64,000 nucleotides of DNA from UBA7236 sp044227505 (lineage in GTDB: Bacteria; Bacteroidota; Bacteroidia; Chitinophagales; BACL12): positions 1 through 64,000 of the forward strand of contig JBGAWP010000002.1 in the NCBI GenBank assembly GCA_044227505.1. The letters are read 5' to 3'. Made by a program: the position numbers and the translations under genes. Below, one piece after another: positions 16,930-25,716 of the stretch; positions within the stretch are counted from its first letter, which is position 1; every line of letters begins with the position of its first letter. Under the pieces are notes generated by a model. The model worked only from the letters and a program-made list of their open reading frames with translations, did not search any database and was not told the DNA's origin.

Positions 16930-18177
16930 TCAAATAATATTCATCATGTCGATCTCTTTGTCTCCCGGATATATTCCAGGAAACAATAGTGGGGAAAACT
17001 TGATTGGATAGTGCACGTAGTACATCATATGAATTCCTTCTTTTTTTTGATATAACAATTCTAGTTCCATCAAACTTTCAGCAATAATTTTTATAGTTTT
17101 ATCAGAAGTGTTTGTGATTCGCATTGCATCTGATTTTGAAATTTTCCCTTTCAAAAAAAGTTCAATTAAGATATATTTTGCTTCTGGTTTGAAATAATTT
17201 CTTAAAGCCATCAATTCGCCAAATGCTTCAAGGCGATCAGCCATTGTTTCCGCGTCAATTACTTTCGACATAAAAGTGATCTGATCAATCGCAACTTTTA
17301 AAAAATAGGTGCAAAATTCGATGAGGTATTTATTTGATAAATTCCCACGACCATCATAATTATTTAATCTCGGAAGATCCGCATTTGCCAGTTTCGACTT
17401 ATATTCATTATTAGTGCGGGCTAATCCTCTTGAAATGGACCATAGGCCAGAGGCATCTAAATCTTCAACCATAAAACAAGCATCTGAAAACAACCTAACC
17501 ACTCGGCCATTTCCGTCTAAAAACGGGTGTATCCATGCTAGGCGGTGATGTGATGCAGCAATAGAAATTATCCTTTTTATTTTCGATTTGTTATCTGCAA
17601 TTTCAGGGTTATAGAATTTTTCAAATCTGTTTACAAAATGTTCTACAACTTTGGAGTGTGGAGCAATATGTCTTCCTACTTCAACTTCAATAGTCCTAAA
17701 ATCTCCAGGGGTGACCCTCAATTTTTCATTGTCCTTCGATACAACATGTTTGAATTCTTCCGGGAGATGATCGTAAAACCTTTTGTGTATTTCTTTTAAA
17801 AATTTAACTGAGGCCGGGTTTGTCCCGTGTCCTTTTGTGGAAAATTTGTCGCTGATAAATTTGTGCAGCTTAATATGGGCAAATGCCTCACTTTGTAAAT
17901 CTCTATTTATTTTATCCTTCGAAAAATCATTTTTTAAAGCCTTCTCTATATCCAATGGGTGCGTGTCATGTCCTTCAATTAAATTGGAATAATAGCTGTT
18001 CATGGGCCTCAGAAAATCACCCAGGGCTGCCCGGGTAATAGGGTTTAGGACGGCAGAAAGTTTCGAGGCTTTTTCAATGAGTTCCATTGCCAATGTTTCC
18101 AATACACGTGAGGAGTCATCAGGAAACAAGGGTTCCATGCTATCCACGCTTGTATACAGGTTTATGTTCTTTGGCAT
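16930..18177 (-). CDS. Fic-domain protein (AMP-transferase family), class II
   Basis: The protein has 415 residues. The core motif HPFLDGNGR is at 217-225, matching the consensus HPFxxGNGR; the histidine is the catalytic base and NGR binds ATP phosphates. An N-terminal helix carries SNLIEG at 64-69, the (S/T)xxxE(G/N) inhibitory motif, so this is a self-inhibited class II Fic protein. The C-terminal 110 residues form a winged-helix-like region (MRITNTSDKTIKIIAESL) that could bind DNA. Fic proteins usually AMPylate hydroxyl side chains of target proteins; the target here is unknown. A TAATTTTG box lies just 4 nt before the ATG, hinting at a leaderless mRNA. Confidence 0.9.
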   Translation of the reverse strand: MPKNINLYTSVDSMEPLFPDDSSRVLETLAMELIEKASKLSAVLNPITRAALGDFLRPMNSYYSNLIEGHDTHPLDIEKALKNDFSKDKINRDLQSEAFAHIKLHKFISDKFSTKGHGTNPASVKFLKEIHKRFYDHLPEEFKHVVSKDNEKLRVTPGDFRTIEVEVGRHIAPHSKVVEHFVNRFEKFYNPEIADNKSKIKRIISIAASHHRLAWIHPFLDGNGRVVRLFSDACFMVEDLDASGLWSISRGLARTNNEYKSKLANADLPRLNNYDGRGNLSNKYLIEFCTYFLKVAIDQITFMSKVIDAETMADRLEAFGELMALRNYFKPEAKYILIELFLKGKISKSDAMRITNTSDKTIKIIAESLMELELLYQKKEGIHMMYYVHYPIKFSPLLFPGIYPGDKEIDMMNII

Positions 18178-18181
18178 AATG

Positions 18182-18189
18182 CAAAATTA
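18182..18189 (-). promoter_or_regulatory. candidate -7 box (TAATTTTG) of the Fic gene
   Basis: Read on the minus strand, TAATTTTG fits TAnnTTTG and ends only 4 nt from the Fic ATG. If functional, transcription would start at or beside the start codon. Confidence 0.4.
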
Positions 18190-18204
18190 CAAAAAAAAAA
18201 TCAA

Positions 18205-18301
18205 ATTATTCCGATGGTTATTCCGATGGTTATAATCCATTGTTATAATGGGTTATGGCGATTTTGTATTGATCATATTCCGATGGTTGTTCCGGTGGTT
18301 A
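18205..18301. repeat. paired 12-bp tandem repeats upstream of the Fic gene
   Basis: TTCCGATGGTTA occurs twice in tandem at about 18209-18232 and twice more, with minor changes, at 18278-18301. Between the pairs is an inverted repeat TAATCCATT...AATGGGTTA (about 18233-18255). The array covers most of the 156-bp spacer between the YdeI-like and Fic genes and might hold operators. Confidence 0.7.
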
Positions 18302-18333
18302 TATCTTCAAAGATCCGTCAATGTCTTTAGGTT

Positions 18334-18816
18334 TTAGGGTCTATCTCTCCCAATCCAACGCTGTTTTCCCTTTAGGAAATCTATTGCTTTTGCAATATTG
18401 CGGTCTTTGCTCTGCTCTGACTTTAAATTATGGATGTATCTGACTATCTCTTTTTTTAGTGAAGGGGATAATTCATCAAATATTTTCCGAGCTGTATGGT
18501 CGTTTTTTAAGGCTTTTAATAATTTGGGATGCATCTCCGTTTTTCGTTCCAAAGGATCAAATTCAATGAGAATGGAAACTTTGTCGCCAACTTTTGTATT
18601 GGTTGCGCTGCGCATCGGAGTATTTAAATACAGTCTCCACTTTCCACTATATTTTACAAGATGTTGAATAAAATCGACCCCGTTAATTTTTCCTTTAACC
18701 GGGATAGGACCTTTATTTTTTTGCGCTTGTTCAAATATTGCGTTTAATACTTTCTCAGGTAATAAAACGTAGGGATTAATTCCAATTATTTCTATTATAG
18801 CTTTAAAGGGAAACAT
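18334..18816 (-). CDS. DUF1905 / YdeI-OmpD-associated family protein
   Basis: The protein has 160 residues and two parts. Residues 1-95 form the small DUF1905 beta-barrel (PIPVKGKINGVDFIQHLVK...GKWRLYLNTPMRSAT...VGDKVSILIEFD). Residues 98-155 form the helical YdeI/OmpD-associated domain (HPKLLKALKNDHTARKIFDELSPS). It is a cytoplasmic protein; relatives have been linked to bacteriocin or peptide resistance, with unknown biochemistry. It is downstream of the cytochrome gene and on the same strand, but with no tight coupling. Confidence 0.85.
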   Translation of the reverse strand: MFPFKAIIEIIGINPYVLLPEKVLNAIFEQAQKNKGPIPVKGKINGVDFIQHLVKYSGKWRLYLNTPMRSATNTKVGDKVSILIEFDPLERKTEMHPKLLKALKNDHTARKIFDELSPSLKKEIVRYIHNLKSEQSKDRNIAKAIDFLKGKQRWIGRDRP

Positions 18817-18847
18817 CTATTTTAATGAATGTTAGTTTTGCAATAAA

Positions 18848-20917
18848 TTAATTCATCCTGACAGCTAATCCATCTATATAATCAAATATAGCTTTAACTT
18901 CTGTTCTAGTCAGGTCAAAAGCAGGTTGAATTGATTGATATTGTTCAAATATTTTGACAGCATCCGCATCGCCGCTCTTAATGAATTTTTGTGAATCGAT
19001 TGTCCACTGATAAATCCATTCTCTGCTATATTTTGCAGTGACTCCTACTAAACTGGGGCCGGTCATATTTTCATCAAAATTAGAATGACATCGTGCGCAA
19101 AAGCTCATATATAATTTTTCCCCATTATTTGCGCAACAAGGAAATGCCACATCATAAAGAGATTGCATGAACTCATCTTCCTTTTGCAATAATAATTGCC
19201 GCTGTTTTTCTTCATAAAATTTAGCCATAAATTCCAGGTCAATAGCTATTTTATTTTCAGCGGCATATTTATCATAAGGCCTTATCATTTCTTTAACTTT
19301 TTCGGGAGTGCTTTGTGTCAAGGTGATGGAAATTCTGACGTTTGTTCCCGGTTTAAATTCCTTAATAGCAATATAAGGAATGTCATCCTTGTAACCTATT
19401 CCTATTGCCACACTCATCGTTTTCGGCATATTAACATTATTATCGCTTTTATTACCAGTAGTGAATATTACATTATCGCTCGTATTTAACCGATATAAAC
19501 TTTTAATGGAAGTATAGATGATATAAGTATAGGCTCTGTCAAATTCCTTTCCGTTTGCAACAATAATTTCTAAAGGTTGAGGCCCCCATGTTTTTGGAAT
19601 CGTACCTATGTCTACATTTACCCAGCCAGTATTTGTCCATTCAAAACCATAGGCTTGCATGCGATATTTTTCACGTTTGAAAAGAAGTTTTTTGTAATCA
19701 TCTGCTAATTCCTGCGCTTTTTTATTCTCTTTTTCAAGTTTTTTTAAAACTTTATCCTGGTCTGAGTTCAACTGCACCGTTATTTCTTTAATTTGTTTTT
19801 CATAATATCCGCGAAGTAAATCGGCATATTTATCTGCATCTTTAACTTTGGTCTGCCGTAGTTCCATAAATTGCAAAAAGGCATTTTGATGTTCACTTCC
19901 TGCTAATGCCTTCGCTACCATACTGTCCACTTCATATAAATTTTTATCAAGGTTGTCAAGGTAAAGGATCAATAAATTTGTGTTACACGTTTTAAATAAT
20001 ATTTTAAGCCTCGATTCAAATTCTTTGGTAGCAATAAAAGTGTTTTGATAGTTTGGATTTTTTATTACTTTTATTAGGGTCGGATCAATTCCGCATGGTC
20101 CTGTTTCTGAAGTGTTTTGTTCAACCACACTTCTATTGTAATTAGTATCAACAAGAAAAGAACGATCCGTATATTTTCCATCCACCACTTCTTTTTGTTC
20201 ATTATAATATGGTTCATTATAGTCTGTTGGTAAAAATCCGCCGGTGAAAACACCTTCTTTCCAAACTGCTAAACTATAATATAAACTATCTGCCAATTCT
20301 TTGGTCCCTATTTTATAATTTTTATAAGGCATTCCTTTATGCACTTCTGTTTCAAATTTTTCGGGTAAAAAATCCAAAGTATTAATATCGACGGTTTTTA
20401 AAAAGTCATCAATTTTTTTGGGTTCTATCCAATTCATATTGCCATCAGCATCCCGTTCTCCTTTATAGGCCATCATTCCCGGTTTCTTCTGGTAGGTAGG
20501 TATTTCAATATGCACCGGGATGTCTTTATTGATAAATAGTTGCTCTCCGTTTGCTGTTGCATTAAAATAGATCATGCCATCTGTTTCCAACAGTTTGCCA
20601 TCTGAAGTGGTAGTGAGATTTGACAGTAACATATCTTCAAGAGAAAGGGCTTCGGCAATTTCCATATTAATATTCTCCTCCACGATTTCCCCTTTTTTAT
20701 TCACGAAACACCCTTTTGGACATATGATAAGTGTTCCTTTTTCTCCCTCAACAACATTATCCTGTAGGGCATCAATATTAAAGATCTGGCTGGAAACCAT
20801 AGTATTTTTGAAGGGGTCATGATTACTTAATTTAATTGTATCAATTGTCTTCTTACAGCTAAATAGTGCTACACAAATTAGTATTAAGGATGCGCAGTAT
20901 AAAATTTGACTTTTCAT
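18848..20917 (-). CDS. lipoprotein with C-terminal c-type cytochrome domain
   Basis: The protein has 689 residues. The signal ends with the lipobox ALFSC (lipid Cys about 21). Residues 30-590 form a large region of no recognised family, including a charged helical stretch at about 360-415 (EKQIKEITVQLNSDQDKVLKKLEKENKKAQ) that may be a coiled coil. The last 90 residues form a class I cytochrome c: the haem motif CARCH and the distal region GPSLVGVTAKYSREW. One haem would be covalently bound. The protein probably sits on the periplasmic face of a membrane and carries electrons, but its partner cannot be named. Confidence 0.8.
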   Translation of the reverse strand: MKSQILYCASLILICVALFSCKKTIDTIKLSNHDPFKNTMVSSQIFNIDALQDNVVEGEKGTLIICPKGCFVNKKGEIVEENINMEIAEALSLEDMLLSNLTTTSDGKLLETDGMIYFNATANGEQLFINKDIPVHIEIPTYQKKPGMMAYKGERDADGNMNWIEPKKIDDFLKTVDINTLDFLPEKFETEVHKGMPYKNYKIGTKELADSLYYSLAVWKEGVFTGGFLPTDYNEPYYNEQKEVVDGKYTDRSFLVDTNYNRSVVEQNTSETGPCGIDPTLIKVIKNPNYQNTFIATKEFESRLKILFKTCNTNLLILYLDNLDKNLYEVDSMVAKALAGSEHQNAFLQFMELRQTKVKDADKYADLLRGYYEKQIKEITVQLNSDQDKVLKKLEKENKKAQELADDYKKLLFKREKYRMQAYGFEWTNTGWVNVDIGTIPKTWGPQPLEIIVANGKEFDRAYTYIIYTSIKSLYRLNTSDNVIFTTGNKSDNNVNMPKTMSVAIGIGYKDDIPYIAIKEFKPGTNVRISITLTQSTPEKVKEMIRPYDKYAAENKIAIDLEFMAKFYEEKQRQLLLQKEDEFMQSLYDVAFPCCANNGEKLYMSFCARCHSNFDENMTGPSLVGVTAKYSREWIYQWTIDSQKFIKSGDADAVKIFEQYQSIQPAFDLTRTEVKAIFDYIDGLAVRMN

Positions 20918-20971
20918 GTTGGATATTTAATTCAATAGTAAAATTATAGTGTGTTTTAAATTCCCTTAAAT

Positions 20972-21004
20972 AAAAAAATCACTCCGAATGGGAGTGATTT
21001 TTTT
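20972..21004 (-). terminator. bidirectional-looking terminator
   Basis: Fourteen-base arms (AAAAAAATCACTCC at 20972-20985, its exact complement at 20991-21004) enclose a 5-nt loop. It lies after the choice-of-anchor-L gene in its direction of transcription. Confidence 0.9.
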
Positions 21005-21021
21005 ATCAAAAATATATTGTG

Positions 21022-22614
21022 TTACTCTTTTTCAATCTGTTTCACAAATGTTTTTCCTTCACTGTGTAACTCAACAAAATACAAACCGCTACTCAAAGCA
21101 CTCAAATTCATTTCCACAGATAACATATTTGCATTTACAATTTGAGACATCATTGTTTGCCCTAAAACATTTTTAATGCTTACTTCAACATCGCCGCTTA
21201 AAATTGCAGGAATTTCAATAGTAATATTATTTTGTGTTGGGTTAGGTGAAACAATAAAATCAGAAGGAGTAGTATTATCAATTCCAACTGCACCAACTTC
21301 AACTTCTTTGCAATACTGGTCATCGCAACCCAAAGCATCTGTAATTGTCAAACAAACTTCATATGTTCCGGGAGCAGTAAATACATGTGTTGGCGATTGT
21401 AGAGTAGAAATGCTGCCATCACCAAATTCCCATAACCAGCTAACAGCTTCTCCTGCAGTTTCAGTAAACTCAACCACAAGTCCGTCGCTAACTGATTCGT
21501 ATCCATCAAGATCTAATTCGTCATCAATTAAAATTGTAACAGTATCATAAACAAATCCTGATTGCGGATTATATAAATATAATTCCACGCTTTCAAAACT
21601 TTCAGCAACAGCATCATGCAAAGGAATAATTTCGATAATACCAACACTATCCCATGCAGGAATAATTAATTGTTCAGGAATCATTTCATAATCAACGCCA
21701 TTTGTAGCGCTACCTGCAATATAATAATCTAAAACCAATGGTTCAGCACAAGGCACTTCATTGGTAAATTTAAAATAACCTGTTGCACATTTTTCTACTG
21801 CATAGGTAAGGTCGTTGTCGGCCATAGTTTCGTGATTCATGCGCAAGCTTCCTAAACTTCCTGTTTCAAGAAATACACCTGAATCAAGAACGCCATCAGA
21901 ACCATCGGCAACAGCAATTTTCATATGATATGTTTCACCGGCAGTTACTGGAATATGTGCCAGTAATACTGTAGTTAAACCATCATATTGAACATACATA
22001 TCGTCGGTGCTATACGGAGTTTCGATACCATCACCATTGTGCACATAATAGTCTTCATTGGTAAATGCATTCACATTGTTAATTGCCACCGGAAGATCAG
22101 TTCCGGGAACCTGCGCAATATTAACCGGTACCAAAATATCCGGCCCACTCACCCAAAAGGCAAAAATGTCGTTGAACCCTGAAACTGCATATTCCATATA
22201 TTCTTCAGATCCGAAAACATAACTCAATTTTAAGGTGTCGGCTGCAACAGTCATATCGAATTCTATTACGCAGGCATCATAAGTTAAGTACCCGGCTGCA
22301 GCTGTGAGGTCATCATCGCCATCAGTTCCATTATACATTGTGGTTGAACCTGTATTGTTAGGGCCTATCGCATTATCGGCACTTCCTGAGGTAAGCAGCA
22401 TGCCATTTTCGATACCAACATTGGCGTCCATGCTGTTAAAAAATCCTGAAGCTCCTTCGGCACAATTGCGTTCAATGCCGGAAACTACAATTCCGGGACC
22501 TGCAAGAGAGTAGATGAAGGTTTCGTCATCCAATTCGGCGGTAACCGTCAATTGAGCGTTTATTTGTGTGGTTATGATCAATGAAAGGGCAAAAAAGAGG
22601 AGAAAATTTTTCAT
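21022..22614 (-). CDS. choice-of-anchor-L, PKD and T9SS domain secreted protein
   Basis: The protein has 530 residues. A signal peptide (1-20, QINAQ) is followed by the choice-of-anchor-L domain (about 35-260) with GIENGMLLTSGSADNAIGPNN and LSYVFGSEEYMEYAVSGFNDIF. A Calx-beta-like region (about 265-370), a PKD domain (about 375-440, WLWEFGDGSISTLQSPTHVF) and a T9SS sorting domain (VSPNPTQNNITIEI to the end) complete it. It is predicted to be exported to the surface as an adhesin or structural protein; enzymatic activity is not indicated. Confidence 0.9.
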   Translation of the reverse strand: MKNFLLFFALSLIITTQINAQLTVTAELDDETFIYSLAGPGIVVSGIERNCAEGASGFFNSMDANVGIENGMLLTSGSADNAIGPNNTGSTTMYNGTDGDDDLTAAAGYLTYDACVIEFDMTVAADTLKLSYVFGSEEYMEYAVSGFNDIFAFWVSGPDILVPVNIAQVPGTDLPVAINNVNAFTNEDYYVHNGDGIETPYSTDDMYVQYDGLTTVLLAHIPVTAGETYHMKIAVADGSDGVLDSGVFLETGSLGSLRMNHETMADNDLTYAVEKCATGYFKFTNEVPCAEPLVLDYYIAGSATNGVDYEMIPEQLIIPAWDSVGIIEIIPLHDAVAESFESVELYLYNPQSGFVYDTVTILIDDELDLDGYESVSDGLVVEFTETAGEAVSWLWEFGDGSISTLQSPTHVFTAPGTYEVCLTITDALGCDDQYCKEVEVGAVGIDNTTPSDFIVSPNPTQNNITIEIPAILSGDVEVSIKNVLGQTMMSQIVNANMLSVEMNLSALSSGLYFVELHSEGKTFVKQIEKE

Positions 22615-22685
22615 ATTTTATAGTTTTATATCTTAAAGGTATCAATAATTCTCCAAATCATTGATGATTTTTGCTAAATCTTTTC

Positions 22686-23399
22686 ATGAGCGAATTTCGT
22701 TTTAAACAATTCTCGGTTGATCAAACAACTACTCCAATGAAGGTTGGCACCGATGGGGTATTGCTTGGAGCATGGATTACGGTCAATTCCAATGTCCATA
22801 ATATTTTAGATATCGGCACGGGCACCGGTTTAATAGCGCTCATGTTAGCACAAAAGTGTTCAACAGCAAGTATTGACGCTATTGATATTGATGAAGCAGC
22901 ATTTTTGCAGGCAAGGGAAAATGCGTATAACTGTAATTGGAAAAATAGAATTCACATACAGCATGTTGGTTTAGAGGATTTTATATCTGCAATCAATAAT
23001 AGTTATGATATAATTGTATGCAATCCTCCCTATTTTATAAATGGTTGGAAAGTTGAAAACGAAGGGAGGCAAAAGGCAAGAGATGGCGGATTCATGCCAA
23101 TGGAACTATTGATCAGATCTGCAAAAGGATGTCTAACACAAACAGGTAGCTTCAATCTGATCTTGCCTGTGGAGGAGGGAAATAAATTTTTGTTGCAAAT
23201 GGAAAATGTCGGTTTGTGCTGTAAACGAAAAACTGCGGTGTATACAAAAAAGGGACAACCGGCAAAACGTTTATTGATGGAGTTTGTCAGCTATGATGTA
23301 GCTACTTTAAATACAGACCTCGTGATTGAAAATGAAGGTTTAAATAATTTTACAGAGGAATATAAACTGCTTACCCGCGATTTCTACCTGAATTTTTAA
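22686..23399 (+). CDS. trmN6: tRNA1(Val) A37 N6-methyltransferase (TrmN6/YfiC family)
   Basis: The protein has 237 residues. SAM motif I is DIGTGTGLIALMLAQ (about 44-58), an acidic loop follows (AIDIDEAA), and the N6-adenine methylase motif is NPPYF (about 114-118). N-terminal FKQFSVDQTTTPMKVGTDGVLLGAW is diagnostic of YfiC-type enzymes, which methylate adenosine 37 of tRNA1(Val). The ATG at 22686 is used; a TTG 15 nt upstream is possible but adds only five residues. The gene is divergent from the choice-of-anchor-L gene across 71 bp. Confidence 0.9.
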   Translation: MSEFRFKQFSVDQTTTPMKVGTDGVLLGAWITVNSNVHNILDIGTGTGLIALMLAQKCSTASIDAIDIDEAAFLQARENAYNCNWKNRIHIQHVGLEDFISAINNSYDIIVCNPPYFINGWKVENEGRQKARDGGFMPMELLIRSAKGCLTQTGSFNLILPVEEGNKFLLQMENVGLCCKRKTAVYTKKGQPAKRLLMEFVSYDVATLNTDLVIENEGLNNFTEEYKLLTRDFYLNF

Positions 23400-23402
23400 T
23401 AT

Positions 23403-23432
23403 AAAAAAAGCGCCGAAATTCGACGCTTTATA
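23403..23432 (+). terminator. terminator after the trmN6 gene
   Basis: AAAGCG (23407-23412) pairs with CGCTTT (23424-23429), with inner CGAA/TTCG; A-rich on the left, weakly T-rich on the right, so it may work mainly for the convergent acidic-protein gene. Confidence 0.65.
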
Positions 23433-23465
23433 AGTATTTGAAAACACTGTATTGGTTCCTGCTGA

Positions 23466-23996
23466 TTAATATTTGTCATCGAGGTCGCCATCATCAATAT
23501 TGTAATTATCCTCCTCGCCGAATTCATCTGCAAGATCATCTATAAGATCCTCCTCGTCAAAATCATCATCATCGTCATCATCCTTTCCTTTTTTCTTTTT
23601 GCCGGTATCATCATCATCAAGATCCTCATACATATGTTTGCCTTCATCGAAAGCATAGGCATCTTTTTCGTCTTTGTCGTCAAAATCGAATTCGTCCTTA
23701 AAATCTTTGTCGTTGAACTGACGAAACTCCTCAAACTCATCGCTTATTTCTGTGAGATCTTCTGCTTCTTCTTTGATATCATCATCAGCATCATCCTCAT
23801 CATCGCCGAGTTTGGCATAAGGTAATTCATCAAGACCCTTAAATTTTTTGTCGTCAACATTTTTATTAAGGAATTTGTTGAGTTTGTCGATATCCGTATT
23901 GGTGGTTATCTCTCCAAATTCATTAATATTCATCTCGAAGCCATCAAGATCTTTATGAACTTCGGGTTTCCCTTCTAAAGGTTTTTTCTTTGGCAT
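23466..23996 (-). CDS. highly acidic low-complexity protein
   Basis: The protein has 176 residues and no recognised domain. Asp and Glu dominate, with a basic patch followed by an aspartate run near 135-145 (KKKKGKDDDDDDDFDEED) and an acidic C-terminus ending DDGDLDDKY. The first 50 residues (MPKKKPLEGKPEVHKDLDGF...INEFGEI) look more ordered. It starts 17 bp after the gltX stop on the same strand, so it is probably cotranscribed with gltX. Acidic proteins of this kind might bind cations or basic partners such as ribosomal proteins, which is a guess. The codons are consistent with a real gene, though the repetitive GAT/GAA content lowers the certainty. Confidence 0.7.
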   Translation of the reverse strand: MPKKKPLEGKPEVHKDLDGFEMNINEFGEITTNTDIDKLNKFLNKNVDDKKFKGLDELPYAKLGDDEDDADDDIKEEAEDLTEISDEFEEFRQFNDKDFKDEFDFDDKDEKDAYAFDEGKHMYEDLDDDDTGKKKKGKDDDDDDDFDEEDLIDDLADEFGEEDNYNIDDGDLDDKY

Positions 23997-24013
23997 ATGG
24001 TTTAAAGCAATTT

Positions 24014-25543
24014 TCAGTGAAAGGTATCAAATATTTTTATTGAATTATGCAAACGGTCAACAGATTTTTTTTTCCCTAAAACATCCATCATGGTGAAAAC
24101 AGGGGGGCCTTGTAATCCGCCCGCCAAAGCTACTCTAAAAATAGGCATCACCTCACCCATTCCTAAATTATTTTCCTTCATAAAATCTTTTATAGAAGTT
24201 TCGATCTCGTGTTCTGTAAAATTAGCTATTGAATCAATTCTATTGATCAAATTTACAAATATTTCTTTTTTTTCAGGTTTCCATTTCTTTTTTATGGTTT
24301 CCTCGTCAAAATTAGTAATATCTTCAAAAAAGAAAGTACCTAATTCATAAAGATCGGGAATAAATACGGCCCTTTCCTTCATGGCTTCACAAACCTTAAT
24401 TAAATAGTCAGATTCCACAGATACATTTTTCTCAGCAAGATAGGGTTTGATAAGTTCTGCCAGTTCGGCACCCGATTTTAATTTCATGTGCTGTTGGTTG
24501 AACCATTTGGCCTTTTCCGGGTCGAATCGGGCTCCTGATTTACCAATCCTTTCAAAACTAAACGCATTAATTAATTCCTCCTTACTAAATACTTCCTGAT
24601 CAGTTCCTGGATTCCATCCTAAAAAGGCGATAAAATTAATGTACGCTTCCGGTAAAAAACCCTTCTCCTTTAATCCGGAAATGCCTTGTTCTTTCCAATC
24701 TAATGAGTATAAAGGAAAACCATATTTATCTCCATCGCGTTTGCTCAGTTTTCCATTGCCTTCCGGTTTTAATATGAGTGGCAAATGTGCAAAATGTGGC
24801 ATTTCATTTTCCCAACCAAACATTTTATAGGTCATCACATGTGTTGGTGCGCTTGGCAACCATTCTTCCCCTCTTACAACATGCGTTATTTTCATTAAAT
24901 AGTCGTCAACCACATTTGCCAAATGATATGTTGGCATTCCATCGCTTTTAAATAATACCTTATCGTCTAATTGTGATGAATTAAAAGTGACCCATCCACG
25001 GATCAGATCGTTGAATTTTATTTCTTCATTGCGCGGCATTTTTATGCGGATCACAAACGGATCGCCATTTGCCAATCTCCTGTCCACCTCATCTTTGGAA
25101 AGTGAAACCGAATTTTTCATATACTGACGCGTAATATGATCATATGCCGGAGAGGGATTACCTTGTTCCGTCATGCGATTGCGCATTTCTTCCAGTTCCT
25201 CAGGAGTATCGAATGCATAATAAGCATTTCCCTTTTCTATCAGTTCGTATACATATTTTTTATATATCTCCTTTCTTTCACTTTGGCGATAGGGAGCATA
25301 AGGACCACCAACATGAACTCCCTCATCAAATTCAATTCCGGCCCATTTACAGCTGTTTATCACATATTCCTCCGCGCCCTCCACATACCTCGCCTGATCA
25401 GTATCTTCGATCCGCAGAATTAAGGTGCCACCCGTTTTTTTTACGAATAAATAATTATATAATGCAGTTCTGATGCCGCCCAAATGTTGTGCACCGGTTG
25501 GACTTGGTGCATACCTCAATCTTACTTTTTTGTCCATATTCAT
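24014..25543 (-). CDS. gltX: glutamyl-tRNA synthetase
   Basis: The protein has 509 residues, normal for the class Ib enzyme. The HIGH-equivalent motif is PTGAQHLGGIRTALYNYL near residues 15-32; the KMSKS-equivalent is KLSKRDGDKYG near 268-278. It charges tRNA-Glu with glutamate in the cytoplasm. The conserved EDTDQARYVEGAEEYV and GMPTYHLANVVDDYLM segments are also present. Start options are MNMDKK at 25543 or MDKK six bases later; the second gives 17 nt to the -7 box at 25555-25562. The acidic-protein gene follows at 17 bp. Confidence 0.97.
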   Translation of the reverse strand: MNMDKKVRLRYAPSPTGAQHLGGIRTALYNYLFVKKTGGTLILRIEDTDQARYVEGAEEYVINSCKWAGIEFDEGVHVGGPYAPYRQSERKEIYKKYVYELIEKGNAYYAFDTPEELEEMRNRMTEQGNPSPAYDHITRQYMKNSVSLSKDEVDRRLANGDPFVIRIKMPRNEEIKFNDLIRGWVTFNSSQLDDKVLFKSDGMPTYHLANVVDDYLMKITHVVRGEEWLPSAPTHVMTYKMFGWENEMPHFAHLPLILKPEGNGKLSKRDGDKYGFPLYSLDWKEQGISGLKEKGFLPEAYINFIAFLGWNPGTDQEVFSKEELINAFSFERIGKSGARFDPEKAKWFNQQHMKLKSGAELAELIKPYLAEKNVSVESDYLIKVCEAMKERAVFIPDLYELGTFFFEDITNFDEETIKKKWKPEKKEIFVNLINRIDSIANFTEHEIETSIKDFMKENNLGMGEVMPIFRVALAGGLQGPPVFTMMDVLGKKKSVDRLHNSIKIFDTFH

Positions 25544-25554
25544 TATTCCTGCTG

Positions 25555-25562
25555 CAAATTTA
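25555..25562 (-). promoter_or_regulatory. candidate -7 box (TAAATTTG) for gltX
   Basis: On the minus strand TAAATTTG fits TAnnTTTG, 11 nt before the first gltX ATG (17 nt before the second). No well-spaced TTG is seen. Confidence 0.45.
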
Positions 25563-25678
25563 ACTTCTTAAAAGGGAAATGTTAATCTTCAATGGTAGGA
25601 AGAAATATCTTTTTATCGATTTTAATCAAAATGTGTCCGGATAAAGTACTATAAAAATTTAAGCCTCAGGTTATCAAA

Positions 25679-25711
25679 TTGTTAATTCCCGCACGATTTT
25701 GGCTAAGTTTG
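25679..25711 (+). promoter_or_regulatory. promoter TTG-N22-TAAGTTTG before the deacetylase gene
   Basis: Both elements of the Bacteroidota promoter are present: TTG at 25679-25681 and TAAGTTTG at 25704-25711, 22 bp apart, within the usual spacing. The ATG of the gene is only 5 nt further on, so the transcript would have almost no leader. Confidence 0.65.
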
Positions 25712-25716
25712 CAGCA

